A DNA stretch of 64,000 bases from Flavobacterium pectinovorum (GCF_022802975.1 NZ_JAFEVZ010000001.1:124001-188000), one strand, 5' to 3'. Positions 45,625 through 53,547 are shown, counted from the stretch's first letter. Numbers and translations are program-made. The notes: a model not told the origin generated them from the sequence alone.

Positions 45625-46089
45625 TTATTTTTTAGAAAATAAATTTTCTACCACCCAGGCAGGTCCAATTAGTAAAAATTGAAGATCTTTTAAGAAAGAA
45701 GGTTTTTTACCTTCGATATTATGTCCATAAAATTGTCCGATCCAGGCCACAACAAAGACACTAATTGAAAATATCCATAAAGGGACAAATTGTGAGATAT
45801 AATAATTGGTAATTAAGCAAATACACGAAAAAAATGCAATTTTAATAGCCATAGAAACAGAAAGCCGGATATAAAAAACAAGTACAAAAAGTAGTATCGC
45901 TACAGCCCAGTTTTCGATTATGGGAACATTCAGATGAAAAGTGTTGGCTATTAAATTACTCGGAATACTCATTAATAACCCTACTATAGAAAAGTATATG
46001 GCCGGGACGCAAACATAATGTATTGCCTTGTTTTTTGGATTCTGATGGCTAACAGCGTATTCTTCAAACCATTGTTCTAATGTTCTCAT
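45625..46089 (-). CDS. DUF962 / Mpo1-like membrane protein
   Basis: A 154-residue membrane protein with four hydrophobic segments. The opening LEQWFEEYAVSHQNPKNKAIHYVCVP matches the DUF962 pattern, with His15 (SHQNPKN) and His24 (IHYVCVP) conserved. Yeast Mpo1 of this family is an Fe(II) dioxygenase acting on 2-hydroxy fatty acids. Whether this bacterial form does the same is inference. Its -7 box is at 46112-46119. Confidence 0.85.
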   Translation of the reverse strand: MRTLEQWFEEYAVSHQNPKNKAIHYVCVPAIYFSIVGLLMSIPSNLIANTFHLNVPIIENWAVAILLFVLVFYIRLSVSMAIKIAFFSCICLITNYYISQFVPLWIFSISVFVVAWIGQFYGHNIEGKKPSFLKDLQFLLIGPAWVVENLFSKK

Positions 46090-46111
46090 TTTTCAGGGTT
46101 TAGGATTGTAT

Positions 46112-46119
46112 CAAAGCTA
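46112..46119 (-). promoter_or_regulatory. -7 box of the DUF962 gene
   Basis: The minus strand reads TAGCTTTG, 23 bases upstream of the ATG at 46089. Confidence 0.5.
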
Positions 46120-46220
46120 TTAAATATTTTTGAGTTTGTTGTAAACTTTGGCAGTGATTCTATATTTTAAAATTGTGAATATCTATTTTGCGAAAAGATG
46201 ATTTTAATTGCGTTTAAATC

Positions 46221-46228
46221 TATCTTTG
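46221..46228 (+). promoter_or_regulatory. -7 box of the DUF4494 gene
   Basis: TATCTTTG lies 22 bases before the ATG at 46250. The longer frame beginning at 46208 would start upstream of this box and is rejected. Confidence 0.55.
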
Positions 46229-46249
46229 GCATCCTTAAAAAAAACAAAG

Positions 46250-46795
46250 ATGAGCGCAATTTGGTATGAATGCAAAGTAAAATATAGAAAAACGGATGAT
46301 ATTGGATCACAAAAGGTTACTACAGAGCCTTATTTAGTTGATGCAATTTCTTATACAGAAGCTGAAAGCAGAATTAATGAAGAAATGAAGGCTTATGTAA
46401 GTGAAGAATTTAAAATAACCAATATAAAAGTAGCAAATTACGCAGAGATTCATCCGTTCGAAAATGCAGACCGTTGGTTTAAATCGAAAGTTTCCTTAAT
46501 AGCTTTTGATGAAGAAAGCGGAAAAGAACGCAAAACTAATATGTATATACTGGTGCAGGCTAATGATGTAAAAGAAGCGTATGATAATACTGTTGCAGTT
46601 ATGAAAAATACAATGGGAGATTATACTATTCCGGCAATTTCAGAGTCTGCAATTATGGATGTTTTTCCTTATTTCAGTGGTGACGAAGATGATTTTGAGC
46701 AATTAGAAAGATTCAATGCGCTTAAAGCTTCTAAACCTGAACTTGTAGCGTTAGGCGAAACAGTAGAAGATTATATTGAAGTTGAAAATGAATAG
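46250..46795 (+). CDS. DUF4494 domain-containing protein
   Basis: A 181-residue soluble protein starting MSAIWYECKVKYRKTDDIGSQ, which is the usual opening of DUF4494 proteins of Bacteroidetes. YLVDAISYTEAESRINEEM and ADRWFKSKVSLI are conserved segments. The function is unknown. The ATG at 46250 is chosen because of the -7 box just upstream. A strong hairpin terminator follows at 46817. Confidence 0.88.
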   Translation: MSAIWYECKVKYRKTDDIGSQKVTTEPYLVDAISYTEAESRINEEMKAYVSEEFKITNIKVANYAEIHPFENADRWFKSKVSLIAFDEESGKERKTNMYILVQANDVKEAYDNTVAVMKNTMGDYTIPAISESAIMDVFPYFSGDEDDFEQLERFNALKASKPELVALGETVEDYIEVENE

Positions 46796-46816
46796 ATTAC
46801 TAAAAATAATTTTAAA

Positions 46817-46858
46817 GTAAACAAAAAAGAGAACTTAATGGTTCTCTTTTTTGTTTAC
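46817..46858. terminator. Long perfect hairpin terminator after the DUF4494 gene
   Basis: An 18-bp perfect stem (GTAAACAAAAAAGAGAAC at 46817-46834 with 46841-46858) and a 6-base loop TTAATG. The T-rich right arm fits a terminator in the plus direction and possibly in both. Confidence 0.88.
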
Positions 46859-46947
46859 TAATTTAGTAAGCACTTATTATAATGTCAGAAACCATTCTGA
46901 ATTTATTTATAATCCGAATGTTTCATGGAAATGTTAAATGAATTTTA

Positions 46948-47040
46948 TTAACCAAACTGAATCCATTTCCCCAAAATAAGGACAAAAATGGCAATTATAA
47001 GAAATGAAATCCAAAGACCAAGAAGCATTTTTTTTGTCAT
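46948..47040 (-). CDS. Candidate 30-residue single-pass membrane protein
   Basis: On the minus strand ATG at 47040 opens a frame reading MTKKMLLGLWISFLIIAIFV then LILGKWIQFG and TAA. It has a basic N-terminus, one 17-residue hydrophobic helix and a short polar tail, the usual make-up of small bacterial membrane proteins. No clear promoter or ribosome-binding site was seen. Chance cannot be excluded at this length. Confidence 0.4.
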   Translation of the reverse strand: MTKKMLLGLWISFLIIAIFVLILGKWIQFG

Positions 47041-47349
47041 AACTTTTAAAATTCAATTATTCGTTAATTATTTTTTTAAAAGCATCATTTTAACTATTTC
47101 GATAAATATTTTTTTGTAAAAACGTATGAAAAATAAAAAATATCAGCCTTTAACCTTTTTTTTGATTTTATTTTTAATCTCTTCAATATTACAAATTAAA
47201 TCGACAAAGCGCAAAATAAATCGACTAAAGGCTTGTTTTTTTTTATTTAATACTTTGTAGGATGTTTTAATAAGGATTATTCGATTTTTTTATTCGTTTT
47301 TTATGATATTGTCATTTTTTTTCTGTGGTAAGTACATGATGATGAGTGA

Positions 47350-47612
47350 CTAAGAAATATATACAATTAACCCGTTGGGTGAAATTGATTAAAAAAATTG
47401 ATTTGATTATAAAAAATATAAAAATAGGGAATAAAACATCATTTATAATTTAAGGAATTGATGTCATCCTGAGTAGAGTCGAAGACTTTTAAACACGAAA
47501 GGGCTTCGACTAAGTTTATCCTGAGCGAAGACGAATGTACCTAGCCTGAGATTTATTTTTAATTTTACCCAACGGGTTACAATTATTTTAAATGTATATA
47601 TTTAGTTAAGAC
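47350..47612. mobile_element. MITE-like element with long imperfect inverted ends
   Basis: The left end (47350-47386, AAATATATACA, then AACCCGTTGGGT at 47369-47380) reappears inverted at the right end (ACCCAACGGGTT at 47567-47578, then TGTATATATTTAG to 47612). The right arm carries ~10 extra bases. Inside, GTCATCCTGAG...GTCGAAG (47463-47485) and CTTCGACT...ATCCTGAGC (47503-47526) form a second palindrome of REP type. No ORF is inside. It could be a non-autonomous mobile repeat or a large palindromic terminator. Confidence 0.5.
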
Positions 47613-47624
47613 CTGAAGTAAAAG

Positions 47625-48854
47625 TTATTTTTGATTATAATCAAAAGCATCATCCCATAATTCATCAATTTTAATTAGGGCTTTTTCAAGAGAAATGACT
47701 TCCCATTTACCATTGGTTTCTATTCCAAGACCAATGTTTTTTAATTTTTGTAAGGCATCCTTCACATCAAAATCAAGGTTGGTGTTAAGTTTTATTTTAA
47801 ACCAGGACTCTATTTGATAATCAATTTCTTCGGCTGTTAACGGATTTTTACTCTTGTGTAAAAAAGCGTATGCCAAAATAGTTTCCTTAAGCACTTCTTC
47901 TTCAGATGAATTTAAAAGCGAATAAAAGGCACCGCTGTTATTTCCCAGATTTTTAAAATACAAACTGTCTGAAAGCATTTTAGAATATCTGATTTTCTTA
48001 TTTACAAAGTTATTATACTGGCGAAAGCAATAGGCAGATAAAATTCCCAATGCAATCAATCCCTGATTCAAAGAGGTTTTGCTATTTAATAAATCTATAG
48101 CTTCTCCTGTTTCGTAAGCCTCATACATATTAATCAAAGCCGGGATTACTTTTGCACTTAACAATGAAATTCCACCAAAAATTCCCGGAATCCAAAGTAA
48201 AAGTTTGTCTGTAGTAGACATTTTTGGAATCGCATTAGGAAAAATCGTTTCAAGATCGTTTTTAGGAACGCGCTTAAAGATTTTCAAAACGATTGATCCG
48301 GGGTCAACAGGTGATTTTCCTAATTTTACCTTTTTCTTTGTAAGATAATCGGCTTCATTATAATTCAGGTAAATCATAACACGGTCATAGTACTCAATTT
48401 CTATTTCTTTTTTCCAGAAAATATATTTTGTAACTTTTTCTTTTGTTTTGTGGTGACCGCGAACATACAATTCATAGTCTTTGAAGGCATTAAAATCTAT
48501 TGAAAGTTTTAAGCCAATTAAATCTGAATCCTCAAAAGCTTTGTCTAATGTTTCCTTGTCGATACGGCGATAGTTGCCATGTTCTAAAACTTTTTGGAGC
48601 GTTTCTTTAAAAATCAAAAAATCACTTTTGCCAACATATCCTTCACGTTCTTTCTCGCTTAAATCCGGATCGAATAAAGCGTAGTTTTGTTTTAAATTTC
48701 GATTAAGATTAAAAGCTTCATAATGATAGTAATGTTCGATGATATCGAATAATTTTTTAAAATCGTGTGCTTTTTTCTGATCTTCTGCAAAAGCAGCTAT
48801 TTGTTGATCGAGTAAGAATTCCTTGTTAAAAGGAATGTAATGTTCTCGTGTCAT
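47625..48854 (-). CDS. DUF3754 (TMEM143-like) membrane protein
   Basis: A 409-residue protein. VLKIFKRVPKNDLETIFPNA (about residue 200) is the hallmark of DUF3754 proteins, which also occur in eukaryotes (TMEM143) and plants. Two membrane helices follow (LLLWIPGIFGGISLLSAKVIPAL and GLIALGILSAYCF). EYYDRVMIYLNYNEADYL precedes the hallmark. No biochemical function is known to me. Upstream are three copies of a GAGTGGTA element that form alternative hairpins (48872-48931). Confidence 0.8.
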   Translation of the reverse strand: MTREHYIPFNKEFLLDQQIAAFAEDQKKAHDFKKLFDIIEHYYHYEAFNLNRNLKQNYALFDPDLSEKEREGYVGKSDFLIFKETLQKVLEHGNYRRIDKETLDKAFEDSDLIGLKLSIDFNAFKDYELYVRGHHKTKEKVTKYIFWKKEIEIEYYDRVMIYLNYNEADYLTKKKVKLGKSPVDPGSIVLKIFKRVPKNDLETIFPNAIPKMSTTDKLLLWIPGIFGGISLLSAKVIPALINMYEAYETGEAIDLLNSKTSLNQGLIALGILSAYCFRQYNNFVNKKIRYSKMLSDSLYFKNLGNNSGAFYSLLNSSEEEVLKETILAYAFLHKSKNPLTAEEIDYQIESWFKIKLNTNLDFDVKDALQKLKNIGLGIETNGKWEVISLEKALIKIDELWDDAFDYNQK

Positions 48855-48871
48855 ATTAATTTTGGGACTTT

Positions 48872-48931
48872 TTTCGAGTGGTATTTTTAAAACGCAAAAA
48901 TACCACTCGAAATTTGATTTAGGAGTGGTAT
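48872..48931 (-). terminator. Terminator with an overlapping competing hairpin
   Basis: On the minus strand TACCACTC (48923-48930) can pair with GAGTGGTA (48901-48908) and is followed by TTTTT, which makes a terminator for the gene at 48949. The same 48896-48912 segment also pairs perfectly over 17 bp with 48872-48888. The two pairings exclude each other, as in an attenuator before the DUF3754 gene. Confidence 0.6.
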
Positions 48932-48948
48932 TTATATTAAAGTTTGGG

Positions 48949-49584
48949 TTATGATTTTAATATTCTAAAACGTCCCGGATACTTATCCCATAAACTTTTT
49001 TTATTGCCATAATAATCCATAAAATCTTCGCAAACAAAAACAGCATGGGCATTAGACCAGGCTACAACTCCGCAAAATTCGCTTCCTGAAAGACGTTTTA
49101 ACTCTTGCACGTGCCTGCCTTTTTGAAATCCTAAATATTTATAAATAGTTGGAGTATGTACTTCACCATCTTCTAAGTCCTCCAGGGCTTTATCAAAAGT
49201 TTTTTGTTTGTCTATAATCTGCTTGTATTTTGCCATTACCGCATAGGTCAACTCGGCATAGTCTGTTATTTTCTTGCTGCCTTCATTGATTTTAATAAAT
49301 ACAAATCCGGCAGAAAATTTAGCTTTATTTAACTCATCAATTTTCAGTTTAAACGTAGCATTATTTTTTAATGTTATTTGGTATAAGCTGTCGTTTAATT
49401 TTTCAGTAAGAAAAAGATTATCTAGCCCATATATGTTTAAAGAAGCCTTAATAAAAGCAATTGATGAACAGTTTGTACGTTCTCCCTGTTTAAAACTTTC
49501 AAATATTTTATCAGAGCTCAATTGAGCGTAAGAGTCTGAAAAGACTAATGTTAAAAATAATAATATCGAAATAATAGATCGCAT
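48949..49584 (-). CDS. Secreted protein, possibly papain-fold (cysteine-peptidase-like)
   Basis: A 211-residue protein with a Sec signal (SIISILLFLTLVFSDSYAQ). GERTNCSSIAFIKASL places Cys39 at the start of a helix, as in calpain or C39-type peptidases. NAHAVFVCEDFMDYYGNK has His180 followed by acidic and Asn residues, as expected for the second half of a Cys-His-Asn/Asp site. No named family was recognised, so the activity is inference. A -7 box lies at 49642-49649. Confidence 0.6.
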   Translation of the reverse strand: MRSIISILLFLTLVFSDSYAQLSSDKIFESFKQGERTNCSSIAFIKASLNIYGLDNLFLTEKLNDSLYQITLKNNATFKLKIDELNKAKFSAGFVFIKINEGSKKITDYAELTYAVMAKYKQIIDKQKTFDKALEDLEDGEVHTPTIYKYLGFQKGRHVQELKRLSGSEFCGVVAWSNAHAVFVCEDFMDYYGNKKSLWDKYPGRFRILKS

Positions 49585-49905
49585 TGGTATTAGGTATTAT
49601 AATTTGTTTTGAAGTTGGAATTGGTAAGATGTGGATTTATACAAAGCTATAAAAATCAACTAATAATTGATGTTTTTAACACCTGAAATCATTCATTTGT
49701 CTGTGAAATAAATTTTTTGAACTTAATTTTTCCTAGATAATTGATTTTCAATATGCTATTTGTTAAATCTTTTAGCATAATTTAATTGATTAAGGTTAGT
49801 TTTAAAACTATCTGAAGTATTTTACAATGTGTTATTTGTATTAAAGATTTGGTTAGTTTTACAAGAACTTTTTATAGAAAATACTAATGACAAAGTAAAT
49901 TGGCA
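49585..49905. other. Divergent intergenic region, 321 bp
   Basis: It contains the leftward -7 box at 49642-49649. TAGTTTTA near 49855 is a weak -7 candidate for the SUFU gene. Nothing else was seen. Confidence 0.5.
49642..49649 (-). promoter_or_regulatory. -7 box of the secreted protein gene at 48949
   Basis: The minus strand reads TAGCTTTG, 58 bases upstream of the ATG at 49584. Confidence 0.5.
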
Positions 49906-50577
49906 ATGAACAGAGATGTACTTAAAGATATTAATGGCGAAGAACATTTTTATAAAAATATAGAAAGCTTTGACCGGCATTTAGGTCAGTTTTTTGAAGA
50001 TGATGAAATTACCGTTTTTCATGAAATAGTTTCATTAGATTTTCACTTAGATGTTTTTTTAATAAATCAGGCGGATCATGATTTCAACATCTTAATTACT
50101 TCCGGAATGAGTTTGTTAAAAATGAATGTGCCTGAAGGTATCGAAAACCCTGAAAAATATCAATTTTGTGAACTGATGGTTTTATTGCCCAAAAGCATCG
50201 AATTTGATACATTATACACAGGCAAAGAAAAAAACAGCTGGATTATTTCGATGTTAAAAGAAGCAGCAAGAGTTCCTCATTATAATGAATCCTGGCTGGC
50301 TGTCGGACATAGTTTACAGGCTACAGCAGATTTTGAACCTTATGGTGAAGAAACCGAATTTTCAGGTTGTATCGTACTGCCATCGGTGACTTTTGACGAA
50401 GAATTTACAGAATTCTACAGCGAGGACAGACAAATAAATATCTACAGTTTGTTTCCGGTGTACAAAAACGAATTAGAATATAAAGTTGAAAACGGCTACA
50501 ACAAATTTCTGGATCTGTTAATTGAAGCCAATACAAAAGAAATTTTGGATTTGGAGAGGGATAATTTATTAGAATGA
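49906..50577 (+). CDS. Suppressor-of-fused (SUFU) domain protein
   Basis: A 223-residue soluble protein. The ATG at 49906 is preferred to the TTG two codons upstream. FHEIVSLDFHLDVFLI, LITSGMSLLKMNVPE and FCELMVLLPKSIEFD are the pattern of the SUFU domain (also called IMM37-like in some bacteria). Bacterial SUFU proteins have no established role; some are thought to be immunity proteins of toxin systems. No toxin gene is adjacent here, so that role has no support in the window. Confidence 0.82.
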   Translation: MNRDVLKDINGEEHFYKNIESFDRHLGQFFEDDEITVFHEIVSLDFHLDVFLINQADHDFNILITSGMSLLKMNVPEGIENPEKYQFCELMVLLPKSIEFDTLYTGKEKNSWIISMLKEAARVPHYNESWLAVGHSLQATADFEPYGEETEFSGCIVLPSVTFDEEFTEFYSEDRQINIYSLFPVYKNELEYKVENGYNKFLDLLIEANTKEILDLERDNLLE

Positions 50578-50888
50578 TACTGATTTTAAACAGGTTCTTA
50601 AAATAAAAAGTGAGATTAAATCGTGTTAAGGATTAAAATCTCACTAGTTGTTTCAAAAAAAAAATCATTTACAATTTCCTTACGGATAACTAAAAATTAG
50701 CGTTAAAATTATTCTTTGCAAGTATCAAACTAATTTTAATTCTGGATATACGTATAAATACCTGTTTTTGCCTTTGGCTGAAAAAAGTTTAGAATTTTAA
50801 ATTATTATTTATGAGTTATCTTGTAGGAATAATTTTAAATAGAATTACAAGCTATTATTGGTTATGTTGATTTTTTATAATCTCAATT
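50578..50888. other. Convergent intergenic region, 311 bp
   Basis: AGTGAGATT (50610-50618) and AATCTCACT (50637-50645) form a possible weak hairpin after the SUFU gene. The rest is AT-rich and nothing more was recognised. Confidence 0.5.
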
Positions 50889-52142
50889 TTAATTTGTCTT
50901 TAAGGAAGATTTTCCAAAGCCATAATTTATTCCAAATAGGGTAAAAAGATTTTTGTCAATTCCAAAATTAGTACCATAAGCACCGGTAACATATAATCCG
51001 TCACTTATTTTATACTGTATTGCCCCCACCTTTCTTTCACTGTTTAAGTTACTTTTATCTGAATAATCTCTTTTTATGTACTCATAAGAAATGGATAAAT
51101 CTTTGATCGAATATTCTAATTTAAAACCCAAATCAAATGCATTTTCCTTCTTAAAAACATCTAAAGAACCTTCTTTTAATACATTGTCATTTATAAATCG
51201 GGTGCACAATATAAAGGCAAGATTGTCATTGAGTTCAGCTTTATCAACACTAAAAGCATTTAGTGCAGCAGTCATCCATAAACCACTTCTGTTAAACCGC
51301 TTGTCTTTTGTTGTGTTGTCCGGAAAGGCTTCAGAATAAGCAAATGCAACATCTACCTGAAGTAAAGGAAGATCATCCAGCTCCTTTAAATAATTCTGAA
51401 TCAGAGTATCTTTTTTAATGTTTTCTTCCAGCAAATCCGGAGCCTGATTTTCAAAATCATCTATCTTTTTTTGTAGAAGTGCCCTGCTTGCAATTGCGTT
51501 TTGATATTCTGTATTGATACTGTCTTTTGCAGCATTATCAGTTTCATCTTTTAGTTTTGTGTAGAGTGCTCTGATTTTATTATCAATCCTGTTTAACTCT
51601 ATCTCCAGAGCATCAGCATCATTTTGATGCGGTCGTAGATCTGATATCCTTTTAGAAAAATTAGCCAAAGCATTTTTTAATTTTTGATTTTGCTTTTCGT
51701 TTCTGTAAGTAATCAGATTTGTCTTTAGGCCAAACGCAATATAGTTTGTGTTTTTAATTAAACTTCCCGAAGTAGAATCATTAAAAACCGAAGCTAAAGA
51801 AATACTCATTTTGTTAAAAATACCCGTGAATGTGTTAGATTTACCTGCTTCATCTTTTATGTTTAAATATTGAAAAACGGTAGCGTTTTTAGGTTTAAAA
51901 TACCAGTATGGAGTTACTTCTAATGCAAAATTTTTAGGAATAGCTGTGCCATTATTGGTTAAACTCATAACACTTGCAGCAAATGCTTTGGGATTTGCCG
52001 GTCTGTCTATAGTGCCTGGTGCTATATCAAGAATTTGAAACCCGGGAGTGTTAAGATTTTTCAAATCTTTAAGTTCAATATTTTGGGCTTTCAGAGAAAA
52101 CGTACTCCATATTACAGCTGTTATAATAAGAATATTTTTCAT
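50889..52142 (-). CDS. Exported coiled-coil and beta-barrel-like protein
   Basis: A 417-residue protein. The ATG at 52142 gives a signal peptide (MKNILIITAVIWSTFSLKAQ); an in-frame ATG twelve codons upstream lacks a proper signal. The N-terminal part has a strand-rich pattern (FALEVTPYWYFKP), then a coiled coil (ALEIELNRIDNKIRALYTKL) and a C-terminal run of barrel-like strands (VGAIQYKISDGLYVTGAYG). No family was recognised. It follows the gene at 52201 by 58 bp and may be co-transcribed with it. The general design resembles the protein at 53754. Confidence 0.65.
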   Translation of the reverse strand: MKNILIITAVIWSTFSLKAQNIELKDLKNLNTPGFQILDIAPGTIDRPANPKAFAASVMSLTNNGTAIPKNFALEVTPYWYFKPKNATVFQYLNIKDEAGKSNTFTGIFNKMSISLASVFNDSTSGSLIKNTNYIAFGLKTNLITYRNEKQNQKLKNALANFSKRISDLRPHQNDADALEIELNRIDNKIRALYTKLKDETDNAAKDSINTEYQNAIASRALLQKKIDDFENQAPDLLEENIKKDTLIQNYLKELDDLPLLQVDVAFAYSEAFPDNTTKDKRFNRSGLWMTAALNAFSVDKAELNDNLAFILCTRFINDNVLKEGSLDVFKKENAFDLGFKLEYSIKDLSISYEYIKRDYSDKSNLNSERKVGAIQYKISDGLYVTGAYGTNFGIDKNLFTLFGINYGFGKSSLKTN

Positions 52143-52200
52143 GGTAATTGAATTTTTGGTTGTTGAATATGAATACAATAGGAATAGATTTTATGGTTTT

Positions 52201-52608
52201 TTATCTATTGACTAAATTGATTCTTTTGGTTGCGATAATAGTTTCTCCACTACTGCTTTTCTTTTTTTCGGCAGAAAGCAATTCAAACGGATTTTTTTGA
52301 TCTGGTTCTCCACCTTCCAGATAATAATGAATCTGTAAGTTTTCAAAACAACTTCCCCAGGCAGATTTTGGAATTTTAGTAAGTACAATATCCGTTTCAA
52401 TCTTTATAGTACCTCCGTCTAATTGTGATGCAAATCCCAAACTAGTTCTGCTAATTAATCCGGCTCCATTGGTTGAAGCGCCTTTGTTAAATATACTGCC
52501 ATTAATAATCAATTTTACTTCTGTCACAGCAATACCATGTGTTGAAACCGTAACAGTTATAAAAATTTCTTTCTTATTTTTTCCAATAAAGTAATTTTCA
52601 ATTTCCAT
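52201..52608 (-). CDS. Hypothetical 135-residue protein
   Basis: A protein with no signal peptide and a beta-rich composition (KEIFITVTVSTHGIAVTEVKL, GTIKIETDIVLTKIP, ENLQIHYYLEGGEP). No family is recognised. It lies directly downstream of the 60-bp repeat and the 21-bp periodic array and upstream of the barrel-like protein gene. Confidence 0.6.
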   Translation of the reverse strand: MEIENYFIGKNKKEIFITVTVSTHGIAVTEVKLIINGSIFNKGASTNGAGLISRTSLGFASQLDGGTIKIETDIVLTKIPKSAWGSCFENLQIHYYLEGGEPDQKNPFELLSAEKKKSSSGETIIATKRINLVNR

Positions 52609-52620
52609 AATTCTAGGATT

Positions 52621-52738
52621 AGATTACTAATTAAATTTTGTTCAGGTGACTCGTTAGTTTTTTGACGAATTTGTACTACAAGATTACTAATAAATGACTG
52701 AACAATCGTTAGTATTTGTACGGAATTTACGATACTTA
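52621..52738. repeat. Imperfect tandem repeat of about 60 bp
   Basis: AGATTACTAA occurs at 52621 and 52681, exactly 60 bp apart. TCGTTAGT with TTTG..ACG.AATTT follows in both copies at slightly different distances. It lies just upstream of the gene at 52201. Confidence 0.55.
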
Positions 52739-52784
52739 GCAACATTTTTTGAGATCTGAAAAAATATTTTAATTAGTCTTATGG

Positions 52785-53016
52785 GGTTTTAAATACAATT
52801 GAAGCGGTTTTTAACCCCGGGATTTAGGTTATAAACTTATTCGATGGCGTTATCCTGCCTAAAAGAAGTGGTTATTAACCCTAATTTTGCGGTTCTGAAC
52901 CTGTCTATCGAGGTGTCAGACCTCAATAGAATAGCTCTGAACCCGAACGATGCGCCTTAAGACCCCAAGCGACTAGCTTTTAACCGAAATGGAGAGGTTT
53001 TTGAATGTAAAACAAT
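52785..53016. repeat. Noncoding array of about eleven degenerate 21-bp units
   Basis: Units begin at 52785, 52806, 52827, 52848, 52870, 52891, 52912, 52933, 52954, 52975 and 52996; one unit is 22 bp and the rest are 21 bp. The shared pattern is RGYTnnnAACCC. The palindromes GGTTTTTAACC (52806), GGTTATTAACC (52870), GGTTCTGAACC (52891) and GAGGTGTCAGACCTC (52910) show it best. All six frames contain stops. Base composition appears GC-richer than the flanks. No known element type fits. Confidence 0.75.
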
Positions 53017-53050
53017 AAAAAACCTCCCGAAATTGTTTCTCGGGAGGTTC
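53017..53050 (-). terminator. Terminator of the gene at 53062
   Basis: On the minus strand AACCTCCCGA pairs with TCGGGAGGTT and runs into T residues. It separates the gene from the 21-bp array. Confidence 0.88.
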
Positions 53051-53061
53051 TTATTAATGGT

Positions 53062-53547
53062 TTAAATTTCTGATTTTTCTGCTTTTTTGGCAGCTGAGTT
53101 TTTTGAAAAGAACTGCGACAATTCGGCTGCTTTTACCTCATAACCTGTTGCTTTAGTTCCGGCCTTGTATTTGGTGTAATCGTATTCGATTAAGGCTGTC
53201 TGATAGCAATCATAATCATGCAGGATTTTATTGTTTTTTAAACTTTGCGTCATACTTTCTAAACGGGCGATAGTAGTTTGAAGAAATTCGCGCGAATCGA
53301 TATCATTTTGAAACTCAGTCCAGTCAACATCAGGGCTGCTCAAACCGGGCTGATTGGTTCTAAAGTCTTTAACCTTATTAATAAAGAGTTTATTTTGTTC
53401 GTTTACGCTTCCATACTTAGTGCGCTCCTCAGCCGAAAGGTTTTTAAATTTTGCAAGCAGTGCATTTTCAATAGTAGTTAAACTTGCTGCAACAGCGGTT
53501 TTCTCAGCAGCGGTGTAATGTAATCCGTTTAGGTTTTCTAATGGCAT
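53062..53547 (-). CDS. Hypothetical helical protein of 161 residues
   Basis: A soluble, largely alpha-helical protein (YTAAEKTAVAASLTTIENAL, LSAEERTKYGSVNEQNKLF) with a Lys-rich end (FFSKNSAAKKAEKSEI). Similar small proteins of unknown function are common in Bacteroidetes, but I know no named family. It is a single-gene unit with a strong terminator, next to the 21-bp array. Confidence 0.65.
   Translation of the reverse strand: MPLENLNGLHYTAAEKTAVAASLTTIENALLAKFKNLSAEERTKYGSVNEQNKLFINKVKDFRTNQPGLSSPDVDWTEFQNDIDSREFLQTTIARLESMTQSLKNNKILHDYDCYQTALIEYDYTKYKAGTKATGYEVKAAELSQFFSKNSAAKKAEKSEI

Larger units (their letters stand above)
46859..47624. other. Intergenic region with a small ORF and a repeat element, 766 bp
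   Basis: This is the longest gene-poor stretch of the window. It holds a 30-codon minus-strand ORF (46948-47040), a direct repeat AAATCGACAAAG / AAATCGACTAAAG 20 bp apart (~47198-47230), and the nested inverted-repeat element at 47350-47612. Confidence 0.6.
52609..53061. other. Repeat-structured intergenic region, 453 bp
   Basis: This region contains an imperfect ~60-bp tandem repeat (52621-52738), the 21-bp periodic array (52785-53016) and the terminator of the gene at 53062 (53017-53050). No frame on either strand is open across the array. Confidence 0.7.

Noticed and set aside
46208..46249. Upstream start of the DUF4494 gene
   Set aside because: It precedes the -7 box at 46221-46228; the usual MSAIWYECK start is at 46250.
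52785..53016. CRISPR array
   Set aside because: Units are 21 bp in total and degenerate throughout, with no constant repeat of 24-40 bp, no unique spacers and no cas genes.
52785..53016. Coding heptad repeat of an unlisted gene
   Set aside because: 21 bp would equal seven codons, but all six frames have stops and one unit is 22 bp.
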